This document shows, in pieces, positions 12,432-22,639 of a DNA stretch of 64,000 nt. This stretch comes from Chrysoperla carnea (Eukaryota > Arthropoda > Insecta > Neuroptera > Chrysopidae). The notes below the pieces were generated by a model. That model did not search any database. It was not told where the DNA came from and was given only the letters and a program-made list of their open reading frames with translations. The position numbers and the translations under genes were made by a program. The stretch covers positions 5,030,001 to 5,094,000 of the forward strand of contig NC_058339.1 in NCBI RefSeq assembly GCF_905475395.1, written 5' to 3'. Within the stretch, counting starts at the first letter, position 1. The number at the start of each line of letters is the position of its first letter.

Positions 12432-12999
12432 TATACCGGGTGTATCAGGATAAATCGTCAATATAACAGGGGTCAATAGAGCATGTCAAAACATGCATTT
12501 TGGGATAATATACATGTGTCCGGAAAGATTAATTTTACATGTTTGCATGTTTTCAAACTTTTAAAAGCGCGATTCTTTTAGTTTTTGAACTTTATTTTTA
12601 TCGGGATTATTCTGAAAGAAAGTGGGCAAACCAATTAGGTTCCATTAGAGCTGGGTCAAATTTTTTTGCGCCATTCAATATGCGTATCTTATAAATAAAT
12701 TAAAAAAAATAGAATTATTCTTTGAAGGTCATCATTTTAGTCTGTGCTTTTTAATTTTTTCCAATTATAAAAAAAAAATATCTAATTATACCTAATCACG
12801 AGAGAAGTTCAAATCCTATAGCGGCTACCACCTAAGTAAGTTTAGCAAAACTATGAGTTACATAAATGTTTCTAATAAAAATACGGACAATTTTATCAAA
12901 GTTCCTTCCTTATTTCGAAAGAGAATTGTCTCCGTTGTTTTGGCACACCATATCAGTTTCTTGAATATTGTGCCATTTATTCTGATACACCCAATATAT
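12432..12999. mobile_element. Inverted-repeat DNA element (MITE-like), about 570 bp
   Basis: The left end TATACCGGGTGTATCAGGAT is repeated inverted at the right end, where the reverse complement of 12977-12999 reads TATTGGGTGTATCAGAATAA. The match runs about 25 bp with a few changes. No transposase is encoded between the ends, so this would be a non-autonomous element. Confidence 0.6.
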
Positions 13000-14377
13000 A
13001 TTTCTATGGACACAAATGTTGAAGTTTTCTGACACGGTACAGTTTTCTCGATATTGATAGATGTGTATAATGATCGAATATATGTGATAAATATTCGTTA
13101 TGTGTAAAACTTTAATCAAATGATTACCAATACATATGTTTTTGCGTTGTTTGATGTTTGCGTTATATGCGTTGTAAGAAACAGCAGAAAAACTCTGGAA
13201 CATTATATAACCTCAGGCAAAACATATAAGAACTGTCAATCATCGAGGTTTTCTGTATATTTACAATATACAGTGTGTCGCATTTAAGATGAAGACACCC
13301 TCATATTTTCGTTATTTACAGGAATACCGATTTGAAATATTAAACTAACATACCCCTTCTAAGGGGTGGTAAAATATATGTTGAAAATTATTGGACATCG
13401 AAAGAGTGATAAGCAAAAAGTGTTTGAGAAGCATATTTCGAAAATTCAATACTTTCCGAGTTATTAGTGATTGAAATTCGTAGTATTTCACGTCAATAAT
13501 ATTAATAATAATTTATCACTGAAACTAAAATTAATGCTTGCTGCTTTCCAATTTTTTTTTTTTTTAAGCTATATGATTATGTATTAGGTAAATTAATATC
13601 AAGTTTCGTTCAAATCCATTGAGTAGTTATTGTGTGAAAGCATAAGAAAAGCCTAAATACGCCACTGCTGAATAGTAATCTTGACCTTTTTTCATACTAA
13701 ATAAAAATTGTTATTTTACAGACAGACAATTCTCTTTTACGTTCTTTGTAATTTCTTACACAAAACTTATTAATATTCTGATCGCAAATTACTAAGGAAA
13801 ACTCAACAAAAATCATTTTTCGTAACAAGTAAATAAAAACTATCTACATCGTACATATTATTCGTAGAGAATAGTGAGAGAAAACTTGAAGGTGGGTAAA
13901 AAGAATGGATCGGTTCCCATCATCAAACTGTTCTTTATCAAACTTCGATGTATTGTGAATATGCAATGCACACAATACCTTGCATTATGCAATACTTTAT
14001 TTAGACAATACGTCATTTTAATACATTTTTTCCTCAACCTTCCATTGCAATGCTTCGCAATTTACGCAATCTCCCTCCTATGAATAATTTTAATAAATAA
14101 GATAATAATTACAATTTATTATAAAACAAATTAAGAAAAAATTTAAATAAAGCTAATAATGAAATGCGAATGTGATTTCGTTTCACAAATAAACAGTAAC
14201 ATTTAAATATGTGTATTCACGCATGTATAAGGATCAAAATATGTGTTGAGTAATGAGCAGAGAAATATGAGAAACACGAATCGAACTTCGAACGTAGGCG
14301 GTTCTAAACGTATGCTGTCTGTTATAATACATATACCAATAAAATAAACCATCTCTGTATTGTGTTATTTTTCTTTA

Positions 14378-15172
14378 GTACAGTCAAAGATGTAACAGAT
14401 TAAGAAAAACCAAATAAACCACTTAATTTTTTCTAAAACCTGGTGGAATGTGTTTCTTAAATGTCAAATATCGTTTGCAAACCATGAGTTTGTTGCCAAA
14501 ATTTTTCTGTTTGTTAATCTCATATCCGATATTACTATCTCTATATATTAAAAATGTGAAAGTAAGGATGTTTGTTTGTTTGTTTAACAATAATATAGCT
14601 CATACATCAGAATAACACATAAGCTATGATTTATAAGGATATATTTAAAAAAATTAAATTTAATCTATGACATTTCATCACGCCATCTTTAAATTTGGCG
14701 CAGAGATAGATTATAGTCTGGAAAACCACTACTTTAACATAGGCTATTTTTTAAGGCTTCATTAATTTACACAGTTACGATAGAAACTCGCAAAATCTCT
14801 TTTAATCGCTGGTTACACCACTCTCTTTTAATCGAGGGTAATTCTGCGGGGTGCAGCAAGTATATTATAAATACGAAAGTGTGTGAGGATGTATGGATAT
14901 TTGTTGTTCTTTCACGCAAAAACTACTGAATGGATTTGGATGAAATTTGGAACACAGATATAGTTTAAAACCTGGAATAACGCATATCGTAATAGTATGA
15001 TCCCGTAAGACAATTATTGTTGACATTTTCTTTGATTCATTATAATACAGTTTGGTTCTTACAATAATTTCTAAGAAACACATTCCACTAGCTTTAAGAA
15101 AAATAAGCGGCTTATTTTATTTCCCTTGATTAACTCTTTTTTGTTACATTTTTATCGTACTATTTTGAGATA
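14378..15172. mobile_element. MITE family D copy, split by a later insertion
   Basis: The left end TAGTACAGTCAAAGATGTAA continues into a CTGGTGGAATGTGTTTCTTA block. The reverse complement of the right end reads TAGTACGATAAAAATGTAAC and then CTAGTGGAATGTGTTTCTTA. The two halves are therefore the inverted ends of one element, also seen at 21832-22362, 29728-30251 and, in part, at 42050-42400 and 54985-55560. The middle (14545-15010) belongs to repeat family E and is best read as a later insertion. Confidence 0.6.
14545..15010 (+). repeat. Dispersed repeat family E, nested in a MITE
   Basis: Contains GAAAGTAAGGATGTTTGTTTG, AGCTCATACATCAGAATAAC, and a second partial head GAAAGTGTGTGAGGATGTAT followed by TTTCACGCAAAAACTACTGA and TGGATGAAATTTGGAACACA. 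Relatives are at 28720-29180 (reverse), 35836-36400 and 37765-38100. Two head-like blocks in one stretch suggest two copies side by side. Elements of this look are common in insects; a Helitron-type origin is possible but I could not verify diagnostic ends. Confidence 0.5.
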
Positions 15173-15394
15173 GAGTTGTATAAAATACGTTGAAATTGAT
15201 GAAGATGAATTCAGTTGGAAATATCGCTGTATAATCAATTATTTTATTCTAAAATCCACAAAATTATTTATGTAATATATAGATAGACTCTTTTAGAGAC
15301 GTAAACATATATTGATTTGAATTTCATTCAAGAAGCAAAATTTGTCTATTGCGAATAAACAACAAATTATGATTATTTTACAGACATGTAGTCA

Positions 15395-15480
15395 ACCCTA
15401 GTAGCTCAGTTGGTTAAAGCGTAACCAATACCGTACACGGTATGTCTATCAGAAAATAATTGAGGAGCTGATCATTTAAC
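15395..15480 (+). repeat. tRNA-derived SINE fragment
   Basis: Contains a tRNA A box, TAGCTCAGTTGGTTAAAGCG, then TAACCAATACCGTACACGGT. The same sequence in reverse complement is in the fuller copy at 59905-60100. After TATG this copy jumps to a TTGAGGAGCTGATCATTTA tail, matching the distal end of the other copy, so the B box and middle are deleted. Not a functional tRNA. Confidence 0.6.
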
Positions 15481-15558
15481 CCTTATTTGTCGTTGTTAAA
15501 CTTGCATGAACCTTTTTATAAAAAGTTATGGATAACATGATTTTTCTTTTATTTTCAG

Positions 15559-16288
15559 ATGGCTACCACGGGCAGCAATGAAAACAGTTGAAACTGACAC
15601 CTCGGATTGTGTACTTGTAGTTGGTGTATCACGACCTAAAATGGCTGCAGCGTTACTCACTGTAATGCTTCTATCGTTATTTGTTACATTTCATGTATTA
15701 TACGACAGTGCTGTATATAGTTTACAAACTGTAGCTGTTGGTACACAAGAAGCGGAACAACACCAACAGTATACACGATTTATAGCATCTGCATCGATAG
15801 CAGATTCACGTCAACGTTCTTCATCATCTTCATCACAAAAACAACAGAGTGATGATAATTTTATCGATAATAACAATGCAATCGTTGCAGCCGATGGAAC
15901 TGTAATATTGCAAAATAGCAATGTGGTAGTCATAGGTGATGATGAGCGAAATCCATCATCGTCGGCAGACAACCAGGATGATGATCTCGATGATAATAGC
16001 ATTTCTCCAAATAAAGCACGAGATGGTATCGTTCGTGTACATTTTCCACGAACATCACGTCGTTTACCACAAGCGATTATAATCGGTGTACGCAAGTGTG
16101 GTACACGAGCGCTGCTTGAAATGTTATATCTACATCCTATGATACAAAAAGCTGCCGGTGAAGTACATTTTTTTGATCGTGATGATAATTATCGTAAAGG
16201 TTTGGAGTGGTATCGTAAAAAAATGCCACATTCATTTCGTGGACAAATCACTATTGAGAAAAGTCCAAGTTATTTTGTTACACCTGAG
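15559..16288 (+). CDS. Hs3st-A: Heparan sulfate 3-O-sulfotransferase, exon with membrane anchor and PAPS loop
   Basis: Encodes the first part of a type II Golgi enzyme that moves sulfate from PAPS to the 3-OH of glucosamine in heparan sulfate. Numbering from the ATG at 15578: a hydrophobic anchor at about 21-43; a Ser/Asp/Asn-rich stem at about 55-150; then [20 protein letters not shown] at 164-183 (5'-phosphosulfate loop 170-177); and GEVHFFD with the catalytic-base glutamate at 195. The exon ends in phase 0 at TPE|GTAAGT. Without the upstream exon, translation starts at 15578 and the full protein is 458 residues; with it, 494. The core is closest in pattern to vertebrate 3-OST-5 and 3-OST-1. 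The second loop glycine, present in vertebrate enzymes, is cysteine here. The acceptor TTTTCAG at 15552-15558 is strong. If transcripts lack the upstream coding exon, the ATG at 15559 makes an 11-codon frame (10 residues plus stop) overlapping the main start. Confidence 0.9.
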
Positions 16289-17038
16289 GTAAGTATACAT
16301 TTGGTACAAAGTTTTTTTTTATTTTTGTAGTGTGAAGAGTGGTCAATCTCGGAATCTACCGAAATAAGCTGAATATTTGCACAAACCTTTATTTTGGTAG
16401 TATAAATGTTGTCTGAAAAGTCACGTATGATCACGGGTGTACGTCTTTGGATATCAATTTCAAAGGTCGCATTCTTTTGGAATACTCTGTATATAAATAC
16501 AATTTAGTCCAAAGATGCCTAAATTATTCTGTTACTAACTGAAATCGGGATAAATTTTTAACGATTTTGAAATATGTTCGTTAATTTTAGCTTGTTTTAT
16601 ATTCGTTATGGAACCTTTAATGATTGCAAATTCATACACTAATCCAACATTCTTGGAATTCGTTTAAAAAACTTTTTTACAAGTTTATTATTATATAATC
16701 AAAATGTAAAATATCATACCATCGTCTTATTTATTTTTTACGTTATATTCTCTCTCACGTAAAACTTTAAACGGAATAATATAAAATTATTATTCGTTCA
16801 AATACAAACTCGACACTCAAATATATGCTAACACAAATGTATATAAAAAAAAGTTGTGTTTGAGAGACTTTAAGACTTTATAAATTGTTTATATACCAAC
16901 CAACAACATTCATACCTATGAAAATAATTTTTATTTTTAGTTATTTTAAATACAAGTTGAATCCCTTAAACTAAGGGATTGTTTGTTATATACATAATAT
17001 AAAGTAAAGTCCAATAAAACGAACAATTTTAAAGTTTT

Positions 17039-17612
17039 TATACCATGCATATATGAAATATACATAGTATATTAAGTTTAGTCCCAAGTTTGTAACGCTT
17101 AAAAATAAATATGCTAGAAAAAAATTTTGTCATAGGTGTTCATAAAATCACCTAATTAGTCCATTTCCGGTTATCCGTCCGTCCGTCCGTCTGTGGACAC
17201 GATAACTCAAAAACGAAAAAAGATATCGAGCTGAAATTTTTACAGCGTACTCAGGACGTAAAAAGTGAGGTCAAGTTCGTAAATGAGCATCATAGGTCAA
17301 TTGGGTCTTGGGTCCGTAGGACCCATCTTGTAAACCGTTAGAGATAGCCCAAAAGTTTAAATGTAAAAAATGTTCCTTATCAAAAATTAAACAACTTTTG
17401 TTTGAAACATTTTTTCGTAAAGATCACTGTTTACACGTGAGGGCGCCAATTAGGCGGAAATTTTATAATATGTACTATACTTGATTATCAGTTATGTATG
17501 TGTCACATGTTTGTATGTGTAATGTGATAAAGAAATGAACACTGACTATGCATGGTATTTCAACAATTAACTCAGTCAATTGTTTGTTTTCACTTGTTTA
17601 AAATTATATTTA
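17039..17612 (+). repeat. Dispersed repeat family A, good copy
   Basis: Runs from TATACCATGCATATATGAAA through AGTCCCAAGTTTGTAACGCT, a GTCC minisatellite-like run (17176-17192), GAGCTGAAATTTTTACAGCG and GGTCCGTAGGACCCATCTTG to CATGGTATTTCAACAATTAAC and CACTTGTTT. It is nearly colinear with 58334-58986. The palindromic GGTCCGTAGGACC could form a small hairpin. No reading frame is conserved between copies. Confidence 0.75.
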
Positions 17613-18069
17613 GTTAAGTCAGAGATCTCACAGATTATGGAAAAATGCCCCCACGCTCTCTTTACATAACGATAACAACATTGGGAAGACTACAGATCAC
17701 GAGCAGAACACGTCTTTATCTCTTAGTCCACTAGGATATTGAATAAATACTTCTAGATTCGTTCTAGTTGTAGACTCTTTCGATTTAAACATATAAAAAC
17801 TATGAACAATTTGTGATCGATGATAAAGAATTGTACAAAATTTTGAAGAAAACTTTTAATGTATCTTTGGTGTTACACTTATTATTTATCAGATGGCTTT
17901 TATCTAATAGAGGTACAATAACAAGAACAAAAAACTCTTACTTAATATAATTCTTCTCTGAAAACTTTTATCAAGACTAAAGAAAGTTATGTTTAAATGT
18001 TTTTAAAAGGACATTCTACATTGAATTCTATATCAATTGTTTGTCGTCATTGTTACTTGTCCTCTTTTT

Positions 18070-18522
18070 TACACGGAGAATTTTTTGTACCACTGCAACA
18101 AAATTCTGTGAACCTTTTTCAAGCCACCTACAAAATGTTCTTCAGATCGTTCTGATCAAAAGCTCTCACGCCAGAAAATTTTTTAAAGAGTAGTTTTCGA
18201 GTCACAGGCAATATGGCTATCCTGTATGTGTAGCTTTGATCGCTAGTAGCTTTTGATCAAAGATATCCGAAGAACATTTTGTGAGGGATTTGAAAAAATT
18301 TCACAGAAATTCACTTTCGTATCGAATATTGGGATCCTTTTAACTTTAAATCCAAAGACTACAGCTTCCTATGTTTACCTATCCATAGATAATAAATATT
18401 TATACAAAGTCAACTTAAGAGACAAGTCAGTAAATCTCATAGTATTTGACCCTACCATTATGGATGGTAATATAGTTACAACTAATGCCATGGTAAAATT
18501 CAGAAAACTAATTCTCCGTGTA
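18070..18522. mobile_element. Inverted-repeat element with internal foldback, about 450 bp
   Basis: The ends are TACACGGAGAATT (left) and AATTCTCCGTGTA (right). Inside, about 18098-18162 pairs imperfectly with about 18245-18312, including CAAAATGTTCTTC / GAAGAACATTTTG and GATCAAAAGCT / AGCTTTTGATC. The reading frame at 18253-18531 starts at TTG, covers the right arm and shows no domain, so I do not call it a gene. Confidence 0.55.
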
Positions 18523-19201
18523 TTGGAGTAATACCGTGTACAAGTGTTAATGGAAAAATAAAATGTTCCTAAACGAAAATATATACTTTTCTAATAGTAG
18601 CAGAAAACTTTAAAAAAAACAGAAATAATTTCATTTATTTTGTTATATTTTGAAGTCAATAATAGCTGCAATGAAATAAACAATAAAATTGAATTCAAAA
18701 AATCGTATATCGACGAATTACTTTTCAATTAAATTACAATTTCGATTAGATTTTTTTTGATAAAAACATGTCGTTTGTGGCCCATCAACTGTCGGTAATA
18801 TTTTCAGTCTAGTAAGTATCACTAACTGAAACTACTGAAGTACCATGGGCATTGATATGATGAACTAACGTGTGGAAGATGAGTTTATAAATTCCAACCC
18901 AACAGAAATGCCAATGATTTCAAGGATTTCAATTTTTTCAGAAAATGTACAAACAATTCTTTTTTTTAATCGCCTCAATTCGGTCAATAGAAGCATAGAT
19001 ATTCAATGCAGAATTTCGTGCGAATCTTCCAGAAACGGAAAACTTCGTTTCTCTGTTCTTTTACAACGAGAGAAGCTTATTGTTTCCATAGATGCCTTCG
19101 TCTTCTTCTAAAATTTTCCGAATCGATCATAAAAATCCGGTTGATTTACTCAACTACTGATAATATTTTATTTCTCGAATTGATTGAAACAATTGTTTCA
19201 G

Positions 19202-19867
19202 GTACCCGAACGTATCCGTGCAATGAATGCGAGCGTAAAACTACTATTAATTGTACGTGAGCCAGTTACGCGTGCAATATCTGATTACACACAATTACGT
19301 AGTCACGCTGCTGCAACTGCATCTCCGCCATCACTTTTACCACCAATACCAGCCCTTGGTAGTACATCCATATCAACAACTGCATCGGGAACCGCATCAT
19401 CATCCGCTGCCACATCTCTACAACAACAACAACAACAGCAACAACAGAAGAGCTTTGAACAATTAGCTCTGTTACCAGATGGCACGGTCAATGAAGCGTA
19501 TAAACCGCTGGCCATCTCAATGTATCATACGTTCATGCATCGCTGGTTGGAAGTATTTCCCCGAGAACAAATATTAATTGTAAATGGTGATATGTTAATT
19601 GAAGACCCTGTACCACAATTACAGCGTATTGAACATTTTTTAGGTATTGAACCACGTATAGGTAAACATAACTTTTATTTTAATGAGACAAAAGGTTTCT
19701 TTTGTTTACGCAACGATACGGCGGATAAATGTTTACGTGAAACAAAAGGACGCCGTCATCCGCGTGTTGATCCATATGTGATATCGAAATTGAGACGATT
19801 TTTTAGTGAACATAATCAGAAATTTTATGAGCTTGTTGGTGAAGATTTTGGTTGGCCAGAGGAATAA
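19202..19867 (+). CDS. Hs3st-A: Heparan sulfate 3-O-sulfotransferase, last exon
   Basis: Completes the sulfotransferase domain in phase 0. The exon opens VPERIRAMNASVKLLLIVRE, then PVTRAISDYTQ; the arginine (256) and serine (264, ATG-15578 numbering) match the 3'-phosphate-binding pair of PAPS. The C-terminal half has FYFNETKGFFCLRNDTADKC with the family's disulfide cysteines, then KGRRHPRVDP, and ends FGWPEE at a TAA. Between DYTQ and FEQLA lies a 53-residue low-complexity insert rich in Ala, Ser, Thr and Pro with nine consecutive glutamines at its end. Vertebrate 3-OST enzymes have about 15 residues there. The rest is full length, so the enzyme is probably active. The Hs3st-A assignment rather than Hs3st-B rests on similarity of pattern to 3-OST-5/3-OST-1. 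Confidence 0.92.
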   Translation, partial: VPERIRAMNASVKLLLIVREPVTRAISDYTQLRSHAAATASPPSLLPPIPALGSTSISTTASGTASSSAATSLQQQQQQQQQKSFEQLALLPDGTVNEAYKPLAISMYHTFMHRWLEVFPREQILIVNGDMLIEDPVPQLQRIEHFLGIEPRIGKHNFYFNETKGFFCLRNDTADKCLRETKGRRHPRVDPYVISKLRRFFSEHNQKFYELVGEDFGWPEE

Positions 19868-19925
19868 ATTTTTTGTTATTTATTTATATATTTTTATATC
19901 CATTTTATATGTTAGAAAAAATTTT

Positions 19926-19975
19926 GAATAAAAGTTGTAAAACATTTTTAAATAATTGTTGTACAACTTTTATTC
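19926..19975. terminator. Hs3st-A poly(A) signal inside an inverted repeat
   Basis: AATAAA at 19927-19932, 60 bases after the stop, is the first good poly(A) signal. It lies in a perfect 14-bp inverted repeat: GAATAAAAGTTGTA (19926-19939) and TACAACTTTTATTC (19962-19975) with a 22-base spacer. The repeat puts an AATAAA on each strand. Confidence 0.5.
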
Positions 19976-19979
19976 CTGT

Positions 19980-21830
19980 ATAAAAAAAAGAAGTCATCAT
20001 TTATATTAAAAATTTGCTGCTACATGATGCGCCTTAAGAGTCCGACACATGGTAAGAAAAAGTATACTGATTTAGATTCCGTCAGCAACCATTCCTCTTA
20101 CAAATTGAGACAATGAACGCGTTAATTAAGTGATTCTATACTAGTTACCGAATCAAATTCAATTTTCACTTTTTAAATGGCCAAATTCGAAATAAGCAAC
20201 CCCAAAACCCCCTAGATTGGTATTTTCATGCTCACTTATTACAAAACTTTTGACTTTTAATAAATTTTAAACAAATCAAATAATTTATTTTACAAGACAA
20301 TTAAAATGTCAAACAAGGGAATTCAAGGAAGTATAAAAATGAAAAACATTAGTATTAAATTTGATTATAATTAGAAAGCAATAAGAAAATTTTGAATTAT
20401 TAATTTTTTGGTGCTTCATGTCTCACACTAACATTAATTTTCTTTTTTTAAGTTAAAATCGTTAATGTCAAATAATGAACTTAATTTTAGTCGTTCAGAG
20501 AATAAATTATTATTATTTCATTTTATTACGAGCATTCAAAACAATATGGTTCAAATAAATGCGTAATCCAATCTGTCTACTGCCTACTTGTACAAGCGAT
20601 TAAGTTTCCCGACTGTCAGTTCTGATTTCCATTTCAGAGATTAAAGTGTGTCATAAATTGGCTAGACCAAAAATCAAAATATTTTATTGAATTATGATTT
20701 ACTTACTGTCCTGACCCTTTAATAGTGGGTCCCTTATTAATTAAAATTTAAAAATTATTTCATTGGGAGTGTATCCATAAACAAAAGGATTTTCACAGAT
20801 CTTTCGATTTTTCGTAAAATATTGATTCAATGTTGTATCAATCAAGAAGTTAATAACCAAATACAATAATCGAAACGATTTTGTCATGGAAAATTAATGA
20901 TAGCGTGTGTTTTTCTATCTAAATAAATATAACTGCTTATCGTAAACATTTTTTATATATTTTTATTTATTTAATAATTTTTCAACTAAGAATTTTTAAT
21001 AATTTCTTTCTTCTGCAATAGAAAATGACCAATGGAATGTGTTGCGTAGGCGGAAAATGATTCATTTCTAACTCTGACTCATATAGATTTTTTTCACGCT
21101 ACATTATATTTACGAAAAACAAAAGGGAAATTCCTCAAACCAACCAAAATGATATCTGTACCAATAAAAAAATTTTCTTGCATTATGTACATAAAAATAC
21201 ACATATATTGTGTATCATGGTATTCATGTTTTTTCATTTTTCGATATTATATTACGAGAGTTTTACGTAAACATGAGAAAAACTACTAAAAATACTTCTT
21301 TTTTTTTTTTAAATACCGGCCAAAACACGCAATCGAAAAATATAAACTTATGACTTATTTGGTTTTAGTATTTCTGATGGTGATAAAACTACAAAATTTT
21401 GTTGTTTTTCAAACTTTTCACTTTTTTTGAAGCATTTTTTTAAATGTACAAAAAAAAAGTTGATTTAATTAAAAAAAATGTACAGATATATTTTTATTTT
21501 TTATTTTTCAGTATAATTTGATTAAATATAAAATTTCACTATCAAATAAAATCCAACAGTAAAAAACAGGTGACCATAAAATTTAAATATTTTTAAACAA
21601 ACCTATTTGAAAATATTCATTTTCAATTGAATTTTTTGTTTTATATAACCAAAAATTCAGCCAAGTTTATCGACAACAACTTTTTCTTTTGTTTCAAATA
21701 AAATAGATAATTAGCTTAATTTCATGAAACTATAAACGTATGGCAAGTCGATATTATCAAGCTTTGACTTTCGACTTAGTTTTCGTTTTGACTTTTTGAA
21801 GTTTACTTTTTTTATTTGAATTCTACCCAT
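19980..21830. other. Intergenic AT-rich stretch
   Basis: No gene, RNA or clear element. Homopolymer runs of A and T are frequent (for example T11 at 21300-21310). It separates the Hs3st-A poly(A) region from the first intergenic MITE. Confidence 0.5.
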
Positions 21831-21831
21831 A

Positions 21832-22362
21832 GTACAGTCAAAGATATAACAGTTTAAGAAAAATGAAATAGATCGCTAAATTTTCGCTAAAACCTGGTAG
21901 AATGTATTTGTTAGGTGTTAAATGACATTCGTAAACCACGAATTATTTGCGGAAATTTTTATATTTGTTAATTAACAATAAATTTTTAATTCAATGAAAT
22001 GATCCTAGTAATAGTTTATTTAATAAATTAATAAATAGACAAATTATATTACGTGTAAAGGTATTAGATGTGTTTTCCACGATTGGCTGACAAATAATCG
22101 AAAAACTGTTATGCATGTATAACATATACGTAATGCAAGTTGTCTATTTATTAACTTTGTAAATGAAATTTGATTGACCGTTTCATTTAATTAATAATTC
22201 ATTGTTTACTAACAAATAGAAACATTTTCTCAACTAAGCCACGGTTTATTTGACACTTATAAGAAACGTATTCCCCCAAGCTCTAGCAAAAAGCTAGTGG
22301 TTCACTTCAATTTCTTTGTTTGCGGTTTTATGAACTACAGACCTAGGATGACTGTAGTATAA
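21832..22362. mobile_element. MITE family D, fullest copy (foldback)
   Basis: The left end is AGTACAGTCAAAGATATAAC; the right end carries CTGTAGTATA, the inverted equivalent. A large internal foldback pairs TTAATAAATAGACAAATTAT with TTGTCTATTTATTAA and CAATGAAATGATC with GACCGTTTCATT. The centre holds ATGCATGTATAACATATACG. It encodes no protein. Other copies are at 14378-15172, 29728-30251, 42050-42400 and 54985-55560. Confidence 0.65.
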
Positions 22363-22639
22363 ACTTCTGCTATATTCCATCCAAATATATATAATATTTA
22401 TACAAAAATATTATTTATGTTTTATTTTCAATAAAAATATTTTCATTTGTTTGTTGATATAATGTTGTCAAAAAAAAATTACAAAAAAACAACAAGAGAA
22501 ATAACCCACACATATTGACAACCGTAAAAAAATAACAGCTCCATATCCATATTGTTGATAAAGAGTGTCTCAAAATTAAGTGTCATATACATTTAATCAT
22601 ACTTTAAAATATGAATGATATCTCGACTGTGTTTTCAAA

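Larger units (their letters stand above)
10299..15558 (+). other. Proposed intron 1 of Hs3st-A
   Basis: 5.26 kb of AT-rich sequence between the GTAAGT donor and the TTTTATTTTCAG acceptor. It holds repeat family C (11200-11350), an inverted-repeat element (12432-12999), a nested pair of elements (14378-15172) and a tRNA-derived fragment (15395-15480). No other exon was recognised. Reading frames at 11596-11778, 12279-12479 and 13874-14083 are AT-rich frames without domains. Confidence 0.45.
16289..19201 (+). other. Intron 2 of Hs3st-A
   Basis: 2.9-kb phase-0 intron bounded by GTAAGT and TTGTTTCAG. It contains a family A element (17039-17612) and an inverted-repeat element with an inner foldback (18070-18522). 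Reading frames at 18253-18531 and 18872-19111 fall in this intron; no protein family is recognised in them. Confidence 0.85.

Noticed and set aside
18253..18531. 92-codon frame in Hs3st-A intron 2
   Set aside because: Starts at TTG, overlaps the right arm of an inverted-repeat element, and has no domain or splice context.
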